DNA of 64,000 bases. It comes from JAFMJV01 sp963814315 (GTDB lineage: Bacteria; Chloroflexota; Limnocylindria; Limnocylindrales; CSP1-4). Every line of letters begins with the position of its first letter. Position 1 is the stretch's first letter. The stretch spans positions 682,001-746,000 of the forward strand of contig CAWFCG010000001.1 in the NCBI GenBank assembly GCA_963814315.1. Reading direction: 5' to 3'. The notes beneath the pieces are model-generated. The model saw nothing but the letters and a program-made list of their open reading frames with translations, did no database searches and was not told the DNA's origin. Both the position numbers and the translations under genes were made by a program. Shown here one piece after another: positions 15,996 to 25,646 of this stretch.

Positions 15996-17957
15996 TCAGC
16001 CATCCGAGCAGTCCAGCAGCTCGGCAGCGTAGGTCGAGATGGCTGAGACCGAACCGTCTGGTGTGATCTCCACCGACCAGCTCGATGCCCACACCTCGCT
16101 GCCGTCGTAGGACTGCCAGAAGTCCGAGGTCCACTCACAGGCGCCACCGGCCTGGCTCACCGCCTCTGCGGGCCAAGCGGCCTGCCATTCGGGTGGGTCG
16201 ACCGGGTCATCGGTGAGCTGGCAGCTCAAGCGCTCGTCGAACGTGCCATCGGCGTACTCGATCCACAAGGCCCGATCGCACCAGGCACTCATCAGCGAGG
16301 CGTCGACCTCCGGGTCCAGCACCGGTACTTGCGCCCTGAACTGCTCCACCTCGTCCCAGGCGACAGCGTCCTCGGGAATACCCGGCGGAGCGTCGCCGGC
16401 GGCATCGCCATCCAGCGGCTCGATGGTCTCGGCGACCGACACCCAGGCATCCTGTGGCAACGTCGGCGCCGCACACACGAGGTACTCCCGCGTCCCGTCG
16501 ATGTCGAAAAGGTAGATGACATGGACCTCGCCCACTTCATATGTCTCGATCAGGCGGATCGCGTCGCCGATGGGCAGGCTCACCGGTTCGACCGACACAG
16601 TGGCCGGATAGTCGGTGTTGCTGCTGACCATCGACTCGAACCACGCCGCATGCTCCTCGAGCGACATCGGCATCTGCTCGTAGGCGTAGACGTTGCACCA
16701 CTCGTCTGCATCGTCGGAGGACTGCAGCAAGCGCCAGAGGTTCACCTCGCCGAGGTCTTCGTACGGCGGTGGGAACCACGTGCTCAGCGCCTCCATCTGG
16801 GGCACCACAGCCCAGTCCGCTGGGAGCGACAGGGCGATGCTGGCGTCGGGTAGCTCCACCCCCTGGACCTCGGAGGTGGCACCGAGCGGCACGATCGATG
16901 CGGCAATGGTGGGCCAGGCACTGTTGGGCCCGTGCGAGCTGGCGCAGTCGAGCTGGTAGCGCATCGGACCTGAGTCCCACAGGTAGGATCTGAACGCCTG
17001 GAGTTGGCCGGCCTTCGAGATATCCAGCTGGTATGCGAGATCCGCGCCGATCTGGGTCGATGACAGCTCGACGACCGAGTCGCTACCAAGACCCGCGGCG
17101 TAGCGAATCTCATCCCACGCAGCTTGGTCCTGAAGGGTCATCGGGTCGTCCTCGTAGATGCTGACGCCGCACCAGTCGCCCCATTCCGATGCGGCGTAGA
17201 GCACGTCGGTGTAGAAGGCGGAGCCGGCGTCCGCGTATTCCGGTGGCAGGTCGAACTCCTTCTGCTCCATCTGCAACTCGACGTCCCAGCCGGTCGGCAG
17301 CGCCATGCCCCAGATGCCATCGGAGAGCATGCTGAACTCGAGGTCGTAGCCAGCAACGGCCACGGTCGGCTCGGTATCGGTGCTGTTCTCGGTGCCATCG
17401 GCAAGCCATTCCAGCGTCGCCGCGATATCCATCCAATCGCGCGCGTCGTGGACACTGGCCATGCAGTTCAGGTTATAGCGCCCGCCGTCCGAGTCGAAGG
17501 TGAAGGATGACAAGTAGTCCGAGTCGGCAGGATCCTGCACGTCGACGCGGTAGCTTTCGCCGACCGCCAACTCGACTGGTGTGACCTGGACCGTGGAACC
17601 CTCGCCGCGCGAAGCCTTGAAGTTCTCAGCCATATGGTCGGCCAATCCCGAGAGGTCACCGAGGGCCGCCAAGTACCAGGTGAGATCGCACCACGCATCC
17701 TCGGGGCCGCGCGCGTAGAGAACGTTCCAGTAGCCGGTCTCGGGTTCACCCTCCTCCATCTCGGCATAGTCCATCTCGATCTCGACATCCCAGTCGGCCG
17801 GGAACGCGACAGCGATGCCGGCATCGGCCACCTCCACACGCTCGAAGTAGGCGGGGTCGTCGCCCATGCGCAGATCCTCATCCTGCGCCACCACCGTCCC
17901 GACCGTTGACGCCAGCAGCAGGCACGCCGACAAGCTGCCCGTGAACGCTCTTCGCAT
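15996..17957 (-). CDS. Secreted protein with three copies of an uncharacterised ~165-residue domain
   Basis: Signal peptide ending TVVAQDED, then three diverged repeats (about 40-190, 200-360, 365-520) and a distinct Cys-containing tail. Each repeat shows the same landmarks: a hydrophobic strand with PADW/PTGW followed by V-x-x-x-M (AFPADWDVEIEM; ALPTGWDVELQM; SLPADWAVVPQM), a short L-Y-A-type strand before W-C (DAWCDLTWY; GDWCGVSIY; DEWCNVYAY), and a late Cys (YNLNCMAS; YQLDCASS; YLVCAAP), suggesting one disulfide per repeat. The same domain occurs once in the gene at 17999-18601. I could not assign a known family. 653 residues. Confidence 0.75.
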   Translation of the reverse strand: MRRAFTGSLSACLLLASTVGTVVAQDEDLRMGDDPAYFERVEVADAGIAVAFPADWDVEIEMDYAEMEEGEPETGYWNVLYARGPEDAWCDLTWYLAALGDLSGLADHMAENFKASRGEGSTVQVTPVELAVGESYRVDVQDPADSDYLSSFTFDSDGGRYNLNCMASVHDARDWMDIAATLEWLADGTENSTDTEPTVAVAGYDLEFSMLSDGIWGMALPTGWDVELQMEQKEFDLPPEYADAGSAFYTDVLYAASEWGDWCGVSIYEDDPMTLQDQAAWDEIRYAAGLGSDSVVELSSTQIGADLAYQLDISKAGQLQAFRSYLWDSGPMRYQLDCASSHGPNSAWPTIAASIVPLGATSEVQGVELPDASIALSLPADWAVVPQMEALSTWFPPPYEDLGEVNLWRLLQSSDDADEWCNVYAYEQMPMSLEEHAAWFESMVSSNTDYPATVSVEPVSLPIGDAIRLIETYEVGEVHVIYLFDIDGTREYLVCAAPTLPQDAWVSVAETIEPLDGDAAGDAPPGIPEDAVAWDEVEQFRAQVPVLDPEVDASLMSAWCDRALWIEYADGTFDERLSCQLTDDPVDPPEWQAAWPAEAVSQAGGACEWTSDFWQSYDGSEVWASSWSVEITPDGSVSAISTYAAELLDCSDG

Positions 17958-17998
17958 CGTCCTCCCCCTTCGATGGAACCTCTTGCGCTAAGCCTTCG

Positions 17999-18601
17999 CT
18001 ACTGCGGCTCGGGGGCCGCGAGCCACTCGATGGATGCAGCCACCGACAGCCAATCGTCATCGGCGCTTTGGTCGCTCATGCACGGCAGAAAATAGCGGCC
18101 CCCGTCCGATCCGAGCAGATAGGATGTGCCGTAGTCGTCGGTGGGCTCGTTGTAGATGACGAAGCGGAAGGCGCTGCCGGCCGGCAGGGACACCGGCGTC
18201 ACCTCGATCGAACGCTCCACGTCCGCGGACGTCGGGGTCATCAGTGCCTCGTACTCGGCGGCATGTACGGCCAGTGTCATGGGATGCTGCGGATACCAGG
18301 CCACGTCACACCAGGGCCGGCCGTCGGCACTCGCATAGAGCACCTTCCAGAAGGTCAGTGGCGCCGCGTCGTCGTAGCGCTCGGACAGCCCCCAGTCCTC
18401 CCGCTGGCGCATCTCGATGTCGACGCTCCAGTCGGCCGGGAATGACACCGCCACACCGGCCTCCGGCACCTCGGTGCGTGTCTCGATAGGCTTCGATGCC
18501 GTGGGCGTCTCGTCCTGGGCCGTGACGGGCCGCGTGATGGCGACCAAGCTGACCACGACCAGCAGGCTCGCTGCCGTGGCGATGGCGCTCCGCGTGTGCA
18601 T
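17999..18601 (-). CDS. Secreted single-copy version of the repeated uncharacterised domain
   Basis: The ATG at 18601 follows AAGGGG and opens a signal peptide (SAIATAASLLVVVSLVAI, ending TAQDETPT). The 200-residue product has one domain with VSFPADWSVDIEM, FWKVLYASADGRPWCDVAWY, IEVTPVSLPAGSAFRF and YFLPCMSD, matching the repeats of the adjacent three-copy gene. In the raw sequence the upstream VIT/VWA frame runs into this gene without a stop; a hairpin between them and this gene's own RBS and signal peptide show that it is a separate gene. Function unknown, probably extracellular. Confidence 0.75.
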   Translation of the reverse strand: MHTRSAIATAASLLVVVSLVAITRPVTAQDETPTASKPIETRTEVPEAGVAVSFPADWSVDIEMRQREDWGLSERYDDAAPLTFWKVLYASADGRPWCDVAWYPQHPMTLAVHAAEYEALMTPTSADVERSIEVTPVSLPAGSAFRFVIYNEPTDDYGTSYLLGSDGGRYFLPCMSDQSADDDWLSVAASIEWLAAPEPQ

Positions 18602-18670
18602 CGTCGTGCCCCTTCGTTCGATGACCACGCCATGGTCCGCCTCTGGCCGGGGGCCGTCAAGCCACGAAGA

Positions 18671-18710
18671 GACCGCCGGCGGCCCTCTCTGGGAGAGCTC
18701 ACCGGCGGTC
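18671..18710 (-). terminator. Hairpin between VIT/VWA gene and downstream gene
   Basis: Arms GACCGCCGG (18671-18679) and CCGGCGGTC (18702-18710) pair perfectly, with a CTCTC/GAGAG element inside. It lies about 30 bases beyond the expected (frame-corrected) TAA of the VIT/VWA gene at 18742-18744, where a terminator would be expected. It supports the view that the two genes are separate. Confidence 0.6.
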
Positions 18711-18741
18711 GTCGGACGGTGGAGGAAGGGCGGTGGAGGCG

Positions 18742-20878
18742 TTAGGAGACAGCCTCCACGTCGGGCCAGGCGATGGTCGATCCAACCGTCGGGACCCTCG
18801 GTGATGACACGCTGGCCCAAGGTGGCAGCCTCAGCGATCTCCGGCATCTCGGCGATGAGCGCCAGGAATTCGGCTGAGCCGACCTCGACCTCGGGCGCGT
18901 CGGCACCAGTTTCGAAGTCGTTGCGCGTCCAGGTCTCGTCCACGAAGTAGAACGTGTGGGCGCCTAGCACCTGCGACGTCTGCGTACCCAGGCCGAGGTT
19001 CCCATCGCGCAGCTCCTCGACCGCGATGGCGCGATCGACGGCCGACTTGCCACTGGCCGGCGCTTCCGCGAACGCCTGCGCTTCGTCAGCCGCCAGGCGG
19101 ACGCCACGTTCTGGGTCGAATGCCATCTCCGGCTCCTGGGCCAGATAGGCCGTGTAGGGGGTGACGATGCCGAACTGGTTGGCGACCTCCACGATCTCCT
19201 CGATGAGCGAGTCGCGCACGCCTTCGATGCGCAGCTCCGTCAGCAGATCGGCGACGCGACGCTGTGCCCAGAGCTGGGCCACAGCCGGATCGGCCTCATC
19301 GCGTTCGGGGAAGGTGACGTCGTAGACGAACTCCTCAGGCCCAGCCGCAGAGTTGCCGGTCACCGTCAAGGTCGCCTCGCCGGCACCGTCGTATCGGCCC
19401 GCCAGCAGGGCCTGGTTGCCAGCGAAGATGCCGGGGATCTCGGCCGGGGCCAAGTCCCAGGTCTCGACGCCGTCGATGCTGATCTCGACGTCGGACAGGA
19501 CCGGGGTGGAAACGCGCTCCCACAGCCGCGCCACCTCGGTATCGATGCGCTCCTCCGGCGAGACGTAGTGGCTGCTGCCGGTGAAGGTGTTGGCCAGGGC
19601 GTCCAGCAACACGGTGTCCACGTCATAGCCGACACCGAAGGCGAAGAGCTGAGTGCGATCGGGGGCCGCCTGCTCGGCGACCTCAAGGATGCCGTCGGCT
19701 TGCTCGATGCCCACCGTTGCCAAACCGTCCGTCAGGAAGATGACGGTGCCGGGCCGCTCGCCATCGAGGAAGGCGAGACCGCGCTCAAGTGCACCGGCGA
19801 TATTGGTGTTGCCCCCGGCGGCGAGACCACGAACGTAGTCGATGCCGGCTTCAGCATCGGCGGAGGGGCGCATCGCCTCATCGAAGATGCGGATGTAGCG
19901 GGAGAAGTCGACGATGGCGAAGCGGTCGTCGGAGCCAAGGTTGCCCAGCACGTACTCAGCGGCTGAGATAGCTTGCTCCATCTTCTCGCCTTCCATCGAG
20001 CCGGAGCGGTCGAGCACCAGCACGACATCACGAGCGATGGACTCATCGAGTTCCACGATGGGCGCGAAGAGGAGACTGAAGTACCCATCCTCACCACGCT
20101 CACGGTAGGCCAGCAGGCGGGTGTCGATGAGGCCCTCACCCCCCGAGAGGTAGAGCCGGAAGTTGGTGTCAGGCGACCAGTCGGCCGGTGACTCCCAAGC
20201 CACGTCCATCTGGCCGTCGCCGGCACGCTCCTCGTCAAGTGTGAAGCCCGGCGCGATGGCGGAGCGGACTTCCCACGGCACATCGACCGCGACGTCGACT
20301 AAGGCCGCTGCGGGACGTGGTGACATCCGGGACCAGGGCACCTCCACAAGGGCCTGTTCGCCTTCAGCCAGCAGCGGTGTGGTCACGGTGAAGCTGACCT
20401 GGCGTTCCTCGCCGGCCGGGACGGGAAAGGCACGGACCTCATACATGTCGCCCTCGAGCGAGCGCAACAGCGCGGGGTCGATCAAGCGCCGTACGATGTC
20501 CTCGTAGATGCGCGTGGCGTCGTCGGAATCGAGCAGGCGGCCTTCCAATGTCTCAGGCCCACCGGAGAGGACGAGATCGGTGACTGAGCTGCCGGTCGGA
20601 ACCGGGAATATGATGCGACCCTCTGCCCCGGGTCCACCTTCGTGACCTTCGAGCGCGGGATTGGAAAGATCGAAGCGGTAACGCGCGATGGTCACCCCAT
20701 CGCTGACGTCGATGTCGGCTTCGATGCTGTCGAGCTGGGCTACCGCATCGACCGGCCACCAGCAGCCGGGACACGGCAGCGGTGGTTCGGGTGCGATGAT
20801 CTGCTGGGCACTGGCGCTGGCCGGCAGGAGCAGCAAGGCTGCCAATGCGGTCACGATGATCCGGGACGGGGAACGCAT
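18742..20878 (-). CDS. Secreted VIT/VWA domain protein, 3' frameshift
   Basis: ATG 20878 after AGAGGT, signal peptide ending SASAQQ. The N-terminal VIT domain (about residues 35-165) contains YRFDLSNPALEG, GRIIFPVP and DATRIYEDIVRRLIDPALL. A VWA domain follows with MIDAS motif DVVLVLDRSGSMEGEK (about 300), then FLTDGLATVG. This arrangement is that of inter-alpha-trypsin-inhibitor-like bacterial proteins, probably calcium- or magnesium-dependent adhesion. Near 18778 one extra base shifts the frame; without it the end reads EGPDGW, then IAWPDVEAVS and TAA at 18742. As written, translation continues through the terminator into the next gene (1007 residues). About 711 residues when corrected. Confidence 0.8.
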
Positions 20879-20937
20879 GCTGGTACCTCTGTGGCGGAAT
20901 GCCCCGCTTGGACGCGAGACCCCGGGAGCGGGTTCCC

Positions 20938-21789
20938 TCAGGCGGTGCGTGGAGGCCCCGCCCGAAGGCGAGCGCGGAGCGAATCGACCGACATCCGATC
21001 GGGGTAGCAGTGCTCCAGCCACCAGGTCACTCCGAGGTCGGCGTAGGCCTGTGCCAGCGCTTGGTCGCGCATGGCATCGCCGCTCAGCAGGCCGGCGTGC
21101 ACGATGTCGAACGGTCCATCCGCGGAGCGCTGCGCGCGCAGGTAGGCGATGGCGTCGGCCATGTCCGCGGGGCTCAGCTGCTGGCTCAGGTCCTCACCCA
21201 CATCGATGGGGAAGGCGCCGTCCCAGGCCGCGGCACGCCGCATGGGACGCTTGTTGGGCCACAGTCCCGCGACCCACACCGGGATGCGCGGCTGCTGCAG
21301 TGGTCGTGGCAGGAAGGGGCTCGTGCGTGCCTGCAGGAACTCCCCCTGGTGGTCCACGGGCCGGCCACTCCACAGGGCAGCGAGCAGGTCGAGGCTCTCA
21401 TCGAGGATGCGACCGCGCAACTTACGATCGCCGGCATCGCCGAAGGCGGTGAACTCCCGCTCGTCGAAGTGGCCCAGACCCACACCCAGGATGAGGCGGC
21501 CACCGGAGAGGTGGTCGAGCGCCACGGTCTCACGAGCGAGCTTGGGCATGCGCCGGCGCGCGAGGGGCGTGACCATGGGACCGAAGCGGATGCGCTCGGT
21601 GCGCGCAGCGATGGCGGAAAGCACCACCCAGGGGTCGGTCATGGGCTCCCCCTCGATGTCGCCGGCCACGAGGTGGTCCCACAGGAAGAAGCCGTCCCAA
21701 CCGGCGGCTTCGGCCACGAGAGCCAGGTCCAACAGCAGGATGGGATCGCCGAAGTCGCCGAAGTTGGGCAGGTCGATACCGAATTTCAT
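20938..21789 (-). CDS. LLM-class (luciferase-like) F420-type oxidoreductase
   Basis: Flavin- or F420-dependent TIM-barrel oxidoreductase of 283 residues. It begins MKFGIDLPNFGDFGDP, and contains AGWDGFFLWDH, the RIRFGPMVTPLARRRM strand, and LDHLSGGRLILGVGLG, the hallmarks of the bacterial luciferase superfamily subgroup that often uses F420. The ATG at 21789 is chosen because the conserved first strand starts there. The substrate cannot be inferred. No F420 synthesis genes lie in the window, so cofactor use is only an inference from the family. Confidence 0.85.
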   Translation of the reverse strand: MKFGIDLPNFGDFGDPILLLDLALVAEAAGWDGFFLWDHLVAGDIEGEPMTDPWVVLSAIAARTERIRFGPMVTPLARRRMPKLARETVALDHLSGGRLILGVGLGHFDEREFTAFGDAGDRKLRGRILDESLDLLAALWSGRPVDHQGEFLQARTSPFLPRPLQQPRIPVWVAGLWPNKRPMRRAAAWDGAFPIDVGEDLSQQLSPADMADAIAYLRAQRSADGPFDIVHAGLLSGDAMRDQALAQAYADLGVTWWLEHCYPDRMSVDSLRARLRAGPPRTA

Positions 21790-21942
21790 CCCGGGGTCCT
21801 CACGTTGCGCAGGCCGGGATGCCGACGCCAGCGGCATGGATCACCAGCCGGTGACGTGAGGAAGCCGATCGACGATGTCGTGGTCGTGAGCGAAGCGCGG
21901 CATGGCAACAGTGCGGCATGGCCACAGTGTGGCAGGACGGCG

Positions 21943-23280
21943 CTAACGCCAGGCGGTACGACCGGCGACCAGTCTCGAAGCGGATGCCGGCTCGATGGCC
22001 CGAACAGCCAGGGCGGCGGCGCCGAAAGCGGCGATCTCAGGCTCATCGACGCCGGCCATGGGACGTCGATAGGCGGCCAGCCGGAGCGACCGCCACAAGG
22101 GCACGCGGGTGGGGTGCCCGGCAGCGAGAACGAGTCGGTAGGGACCGCCGCTCGCGCGCTCGAGCCGGTCGACGATGGCCGCTGAACGGCGAGCCAGCCC
22201 CTCGAGGACGGCTCGCATCAGCTCGCCGCGACGCGCGTCGTAGGGCACCGCATCGAGCCAGCCGCGGCGCAGGTCGTCGGTCACCTCGAAGGTGATACCG
22301 GCCGTGTCCACGGCTTCAAGCTCCGCATACATGGCGTCGTCGTCGACGCTGCGGTAGAGCAACTCGCGCCATTGGGCGAAGAAATGGCCCGAGTGGATGT
22401 TGGCGTGCGCGTACCAGGTGTGGTCATCCACGAAGCAGCCCTGGTCGATGCCGCGTCCGGCCTCACCAAGCAGTGGCGTGTCGACTAGCGCCAAGTGGGC
22501 TTCAGACGTACCAGCCGAGAGGAACAGCTCTCGTGGAGAGCGGAGGCCGGCACCGAAGGCCGCCACAAGATGATCGTGGCCGCCGCTGACGATGGCGACG
22601 CTGGGCGCCACGCCGATATCGCGAGCGGTGGTGGCGTCGATGTTGCCGATGACCGTGCCGGAGGGCACCAGTCGCGGGAACTCGAGGTGCAGTCCCGCCG
22701 CTTCGATCGACTCAGGGTCCCAGCCGTGTTCGACGATGTCGAAGGCGCCGACGCGCGAGGCATGCGACCAGTCCATCACCAGGTCACCGCCGAGCCCGTG
22801 CAACACGTAGTCGCCGAGATCGGTCCAGGTGACCGCGGTGCGATATCGGTCGGGCTGATGGTCACGCAGCCACATCAACTTGAACACAGAGAACGTCGGG
22901 TCGGGTGGCCATCGCAGCGACAGCGACGCTCGGCCGCCGGCACCTTCCCTGAACGAACGGGCCTCCTCGAAGCCGCGCGGGTCGTACCAGGCGATGGCAT
23001 CTGCGGTGGGTCGGCCGCCGCTGTCGAGCAGGACCACCTCCTCGCCCACGCTGGCGACGCTGAGCGCGATGACGGTGCTCGCCTCCGGCAGGGCAGCCAC
23101 GACTCGACGGGTCAGATCGGTGACCGTCTCAAGGATCTCAAGGGGCCGATGCGCCTCGCCGTCCGGGTCGCGGTGGACCGGCGTCGTGGCTGACTCGAGT
23201 CCCAATGTTCGGCCATCGGCCATGTCGAGTGCCAGCACCTTGGTGTGGGTCGTGCCGATGTCGACGCCGAGGGTGATCAC
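21943..23280 (-). CDS. FGGY-family carbohydrate kinase
   Basis: Sugar kinase of 445 residues with the ATPase fold of the actin/hexokinase type. It begins LGVDIGTTHTKVLALD (phosphate loop), has AIAWYDPRG and WTDLGDYVLHGLGG in the first domain, and GGHDHLVAAFGAGL and LFLSAGTSEAHLAL in the second. It resembles xylulokinase/gluconokinase-like members, but the sugar is not clear. GTG start 23280; it overlaps the stop of the upstream PfkB kinase gene, so the two are coupled. Two sugar kinases in one operon suggest successive phosphorylations of one carbohydrate, or two hexitol/ketose branches. Confidence 0.87.
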   Translation of the reverse strand: MITLGVDIGTTHTKVLALDMADGRTLGLESATTPVHRDPDGEAHRPLEILETVTDLTRRVVAALPEASTVIALSVASVGEEVVLLDSGGRPTADAIAWYDPRGFEEARSFREGAGGRASLSLRWPPDPTFSVFKLMWLRDHQPDRYRTAVTWTDLGDYVLHGLGGDLVMDWSHASRVGAFDIVEHGWDPESIEAAGLHLEFPRLVPSGTVIGNIDATTARDIGVAPSVAIVSGGHDHLVAAFGAGLRSPRELFLSAGTSEAHLALVDTPLLGEAGRGIDQGCFVDDHTWYAHANIHSGHFFAQWRELLYRSVDDDAMYAELEAVDTAGITFEVTDDLRRGWLDAVPYDARRGELMRAVLEGLARRSAAIVDRLERASGGPYRLVLAAGHPTRVPLWRSLRLAAYRRPMAGVDEPEIAAFGAAALAVRAIEPASASRLVAGRTAWR

Positions 23281-24230
23281 CCTGACGGCTCCACACGCTC
23301 GATGGTGACCCGGGGAACCCAGTCAGTTGGATCGAAGTCGGGCGGCAGCTCCGGCTTCAGGTGTGTGGCACCGGCCGTTCCGCACGCTACGCCCAGGGCG
23401 ATGGCGTCCCGTGGCCGCTGGCCACGTTCGATGCCGACCGCGAGGCCGGCCAGGAGCAGGTCACCAGAGCCGGTGGCATTGACCTCCTCGATGGCTGGTG
23501 CGCTGGCATGCACGACACCGTCGGCGTCGGCCACAAGGGCACCCTCTGCGCCCAGCGTCACGACGACGATCTCGATGCCGGTAGCACGCACTTCCTCGAT
23601 CCTGGCCGCGAGATCAGGGAGGGCCACCACATCGTCGAGGCTGGGAGCGCCCAGCAACTCCCCCAACTCGCGACGGTTGCACTTCAGGATCCAGGGCCGC
23701 CCCGCAGCCGCGATGCGCAGGGCCTCGCCGTGGATGTCAACGATGGTGCGAGCGCCAGCGTCGCTGCCGATGGTGACGACCTCGCCGGCCACCGACGGAT
23801 CGACGCTGTCGGGCAGGCTTCCCGAAAGGATCAGGAGGTCGCCGGCGGTGCAGTCGCGTCGCAAGTCATCCAGAAACCGGCTCGTCTCAGCAGCCGTGAC
23901 GTGCGGACCAGGCTCGTTGAGGACCGTCGAGCGGCCCGACCCCGGCTCGACCACGATGAAACAGACGCGGGTGCCGGCTGCGATGGTGGTGTGGCAGTCG
24001 ATGACGCCATCGGCAACGATCATCGCCCGCAGCGCTTCGCCGACCTGCCCACCAAGGAAGCCATAGGCCACGGCTGGCTCGCCCAGGCGGATGGCCGCAC
24101 GGGCGAGGTTGAAACCCTTGCCCCCTGGCACGACCGTGACGGTCTCGGCACGGTTCACCTCGCCCAATCGCAACGACGGCCACGTCGAGATTCGGTCCAT
24201 GGCGGGGTTGGCACCGACGACGTGGATCAC
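23277..24230 (-). CDS. PfkB-family sugar(-phosphate) kinase, 1-phosphofructokinase-like
   Basis: Ribokinase-like kinase of 317 residues. The start MIHVVGANPAMDRIS and the GGKGFNLARAAIRLG motif near residue 36 match the FruK/LacC (1-phosphofructokinase, tagatose-6-phosphate kinase) group. The catalytic C-terminal signature is NATGSGDLLLAGLAVGIERG with Asp as base. GTG start 24230. It precedes and overlaps the FGGY kinase. A 29-codon open frame immediately upstream ends in its start codon (separate entry). An MFS transporter is divergently placed and may import the same sugar. Confidence 0.86.
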   Translation of the reverse strand: MIHVVGANPAMDRISTWPSLRLGEVNRAETVTVVPGGKGFNLARAAIRLGEPAVAYGFLGGQVGEALRAMIVADGVIDCHTTIAAGTRVCFIVVEPGSGRSTVLNEPGPHVTAAETSRFLDDLRRDCTAGDLLILSGSLPDSVDPSVAGEVVTIGSDAGARTIVDIHGEALRIAAAGRPWILKCNRRELGELLGAPSLDDVVALPDLAARIEEVRATGIEIVVVTLGAEGALVADADGVVHASAPAIEEVNATGSGDLLLAGLAVGIERGQRPRDAIALGVACGTAGATHLKPELPPDFDPTDWVPRVTIERVEPSG

Positions 24231-24316
24231 CGAGGCGACCCGGGCACCCAGCCCGGCTCAGCCAGCTCCAAACCCGTGAGGCTGGCGGTGTCGATCGGGG
24301 GCTGGACGTCGGTCAT
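24227..24316 (-). CDS. Possible 29-residue leader peptide
   Basis: An ATG at 24316 opens 29 codons (beginning MTDVQPPIDTAS) and ends with a TGA that overlaps the GTG of the PfkB kinase gene (GTGA). The overlap is of the same type as those between real genes in this window, suggesting translational coupling. The sequence has no recognised domain and may be chance. It lies in the divergent promoter region opposite the MFS gene. Confidence 0.3.
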   Translation of the reverse strand: MTDVQPPIDTASLTGLELAEPGWVPGSPR

Positions 24317-24319
24317 GTC

Positions 24320-24336
24320 GTTAGCGTAGGTTAGCG
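24320..24336 (+). promoter_or_regulatory. Direct repeat GTTAGCG x2 ahead of the MFS gene
   Basis: GTTAGCG occurs at 24320-24326 and 24330-24336, one helical turn apart, just before the ATG at 24342. It is in the short divergent region shared with the kinase operon. It may be an operator half-site pair or part of the leader; no regulator gene is nearby. Confidence 0.35.
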
Positions 24337-24341
24337 AGCCC

Positions 24342-25646
24342 ATGAGCATCCCCTCGCCCCTGGTGAGCACTTCGCCTGCCCACGTCCAGCGTGTCTACCT
24401 GCTGTTGACACTACTGACGACGTTAGCTGCCTCGTTCATCTGGGGCGTCAACACGCTGTTCCTGCTCGATGCCGGCCTGAACAACACGGAAGCCTTTGCC
24501 GCCAACGCCTTCTTCTCCATCGGCATGGTCGTCTTCGAGATCCCTACGGGCCTGGTGGCCGACACGCGCGGTCGGCGCTTCTCCTTCATGCTCGGCGCGG
24601 CCACGCTGCTGCTCTCGACCATCCTGTACCTCGCCATGTGGCAGTTCGAGGCGCCCTTCATCGGCTGGGCGCTGGCCTCGATGCTGCTGGGCCTCGGCTT
24701 CACCTTCTTCAGCGGAGCGACGGAGGCCTGGTTGGTCGATGCGCTTGGCGCCACCGGCTTCGAGGGCAACCTCGAAACCATCTTCGGCCGCGGCCAGACC
24801 GTCGGCGGCATCGCCATGCTGACCGGCTCGGTGCTCGGCGGCGTCGTGGCACAGGCGACGAACCTGGGTGTGCCCTATGTGCTGCGGGCGATCCTGCTGG
24901 GGGTGGCACTGCTGGCAGCCTTCCTGTTCATGCGCGACCTGGGCTTCACGCGCAAGACCGGCATCAGCACCCGGGAGGCGGTCAGGGATGTGGCCCGCGG
25001 TTCCATTGACGGGGGGCTGCGCAATCGTCCAGTGCGCTGGATGATGCTGGCGGCACCCTTCACCAGCGGTGTCGCCATCTTTGCCTTCTACGCCATGCAG
25101 CCCTACCTGCTGGAGCTCTACGGAGATCCCACCGCCTACAGCATCGCCGGACTGGCGGCCGCCATCGTGGCCTGCGCACAGATCGTGGGCGGCCTGTCTG
25201 TGCCCATCGCCCGTCGCTTCTTCAGCCGGCGCACGCATGCCATCTTCCTGGCCGTGGCATTGGAATCGCTGCTCCTGGGGGGCATCGCCATCGTCGGCTT
25301 CGAGCAGCCGAGCCTGGGCATGAACGCGTTCTACCTGGCCATCGTGCTGCTGGTGCTGTGGGCGCTCGTGTCCGCCATCGCCGGACCCATCCGGCAGGCG
25401 TTCCTCAACGGCATGATCCCATCGGCGCAGCGTGCCACCGTCCTCTCGTTCGACTCACTGATGGGCTCGCTCGGCGGCGCCGTCGCCCAACCGGTGCTGG
25501 GCCGCGTGGCGGACGTGTCGGGCTACGCTGCGTCATACCTGGTATCAGGGGTCATCAGCGCCTTCTCGCTGCCGTTCATCTTCCTGGCCCGACGCGAGGA
25601 TTCACCATCCGACCCCATCGACCAGGACCAGACCATCGCCGCCTAG
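24342..25646 (+). CDS. MFS transporter
   Basis: Integral membrane carrier of 434 residues with about 12 helices. The loop after helix 2 has GLVADTRGRRFSF, the major facilitator motif A type. The N-terminal half has ASFIWGVNTLFLLDAGLNNT and TEAWLVDALG, found in MFS members of the DHA/'EamA-neighbour' uncharacterised type; the solute is unknown. It ends in a TAG whose bases are shared with the stop of the convergent phosphorylase gene (CTAG at 25643-25646). Its divergent location next to two sugar kinases hints at sugar or sugar-alcohol uptake, but drug export is equally possible. Confidence 0.87.
   Translation: MSIPSPLVSTSPAHVQRVYLLLTLLTTLAASFIWGVNTLFLLDAGLNNTEAFAANAFFSIGMVVFEIPTGLVADTRGRRFSFMLGAATLLLSTILYLAMWQFEAPFIGWALASMLLGLGFTFFSGATEAWLVDALGATGFEGNLETIFGRGQTVGGIAMLTGSVLGGVVAQATNLGVPYVLRAILLGVALLAAFLFMRDLGFTRKTGISTREAVRDVARGSIDGGLRNRPVRWMMLAAPFTSGVAIFAFYAMQPYLLELYGDPTAYSIAGLAAAIVACAQIVGGLSVPIARRFFSRRTHAIFLAVALESLLLGGIAIVGFEQPSLGMNAFYLAIVLLVLWALVSAIAGPIRQAFLNGMIPSAQRATVLSFDSLMGSLGGAVAQPVLGRVADVSGYAASYLVSGVISAFSLPFIFLARREDSPSDPIDQDQTIAA

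Noticed and set aside
17999..21022. A 1007-residue VIT/VWA fusion protein
   Set aside because: The frame is continuous only because of one extra base near 18778; the natural stop, a hairpin and the next gene's own RBS and signal peptide lie in between.
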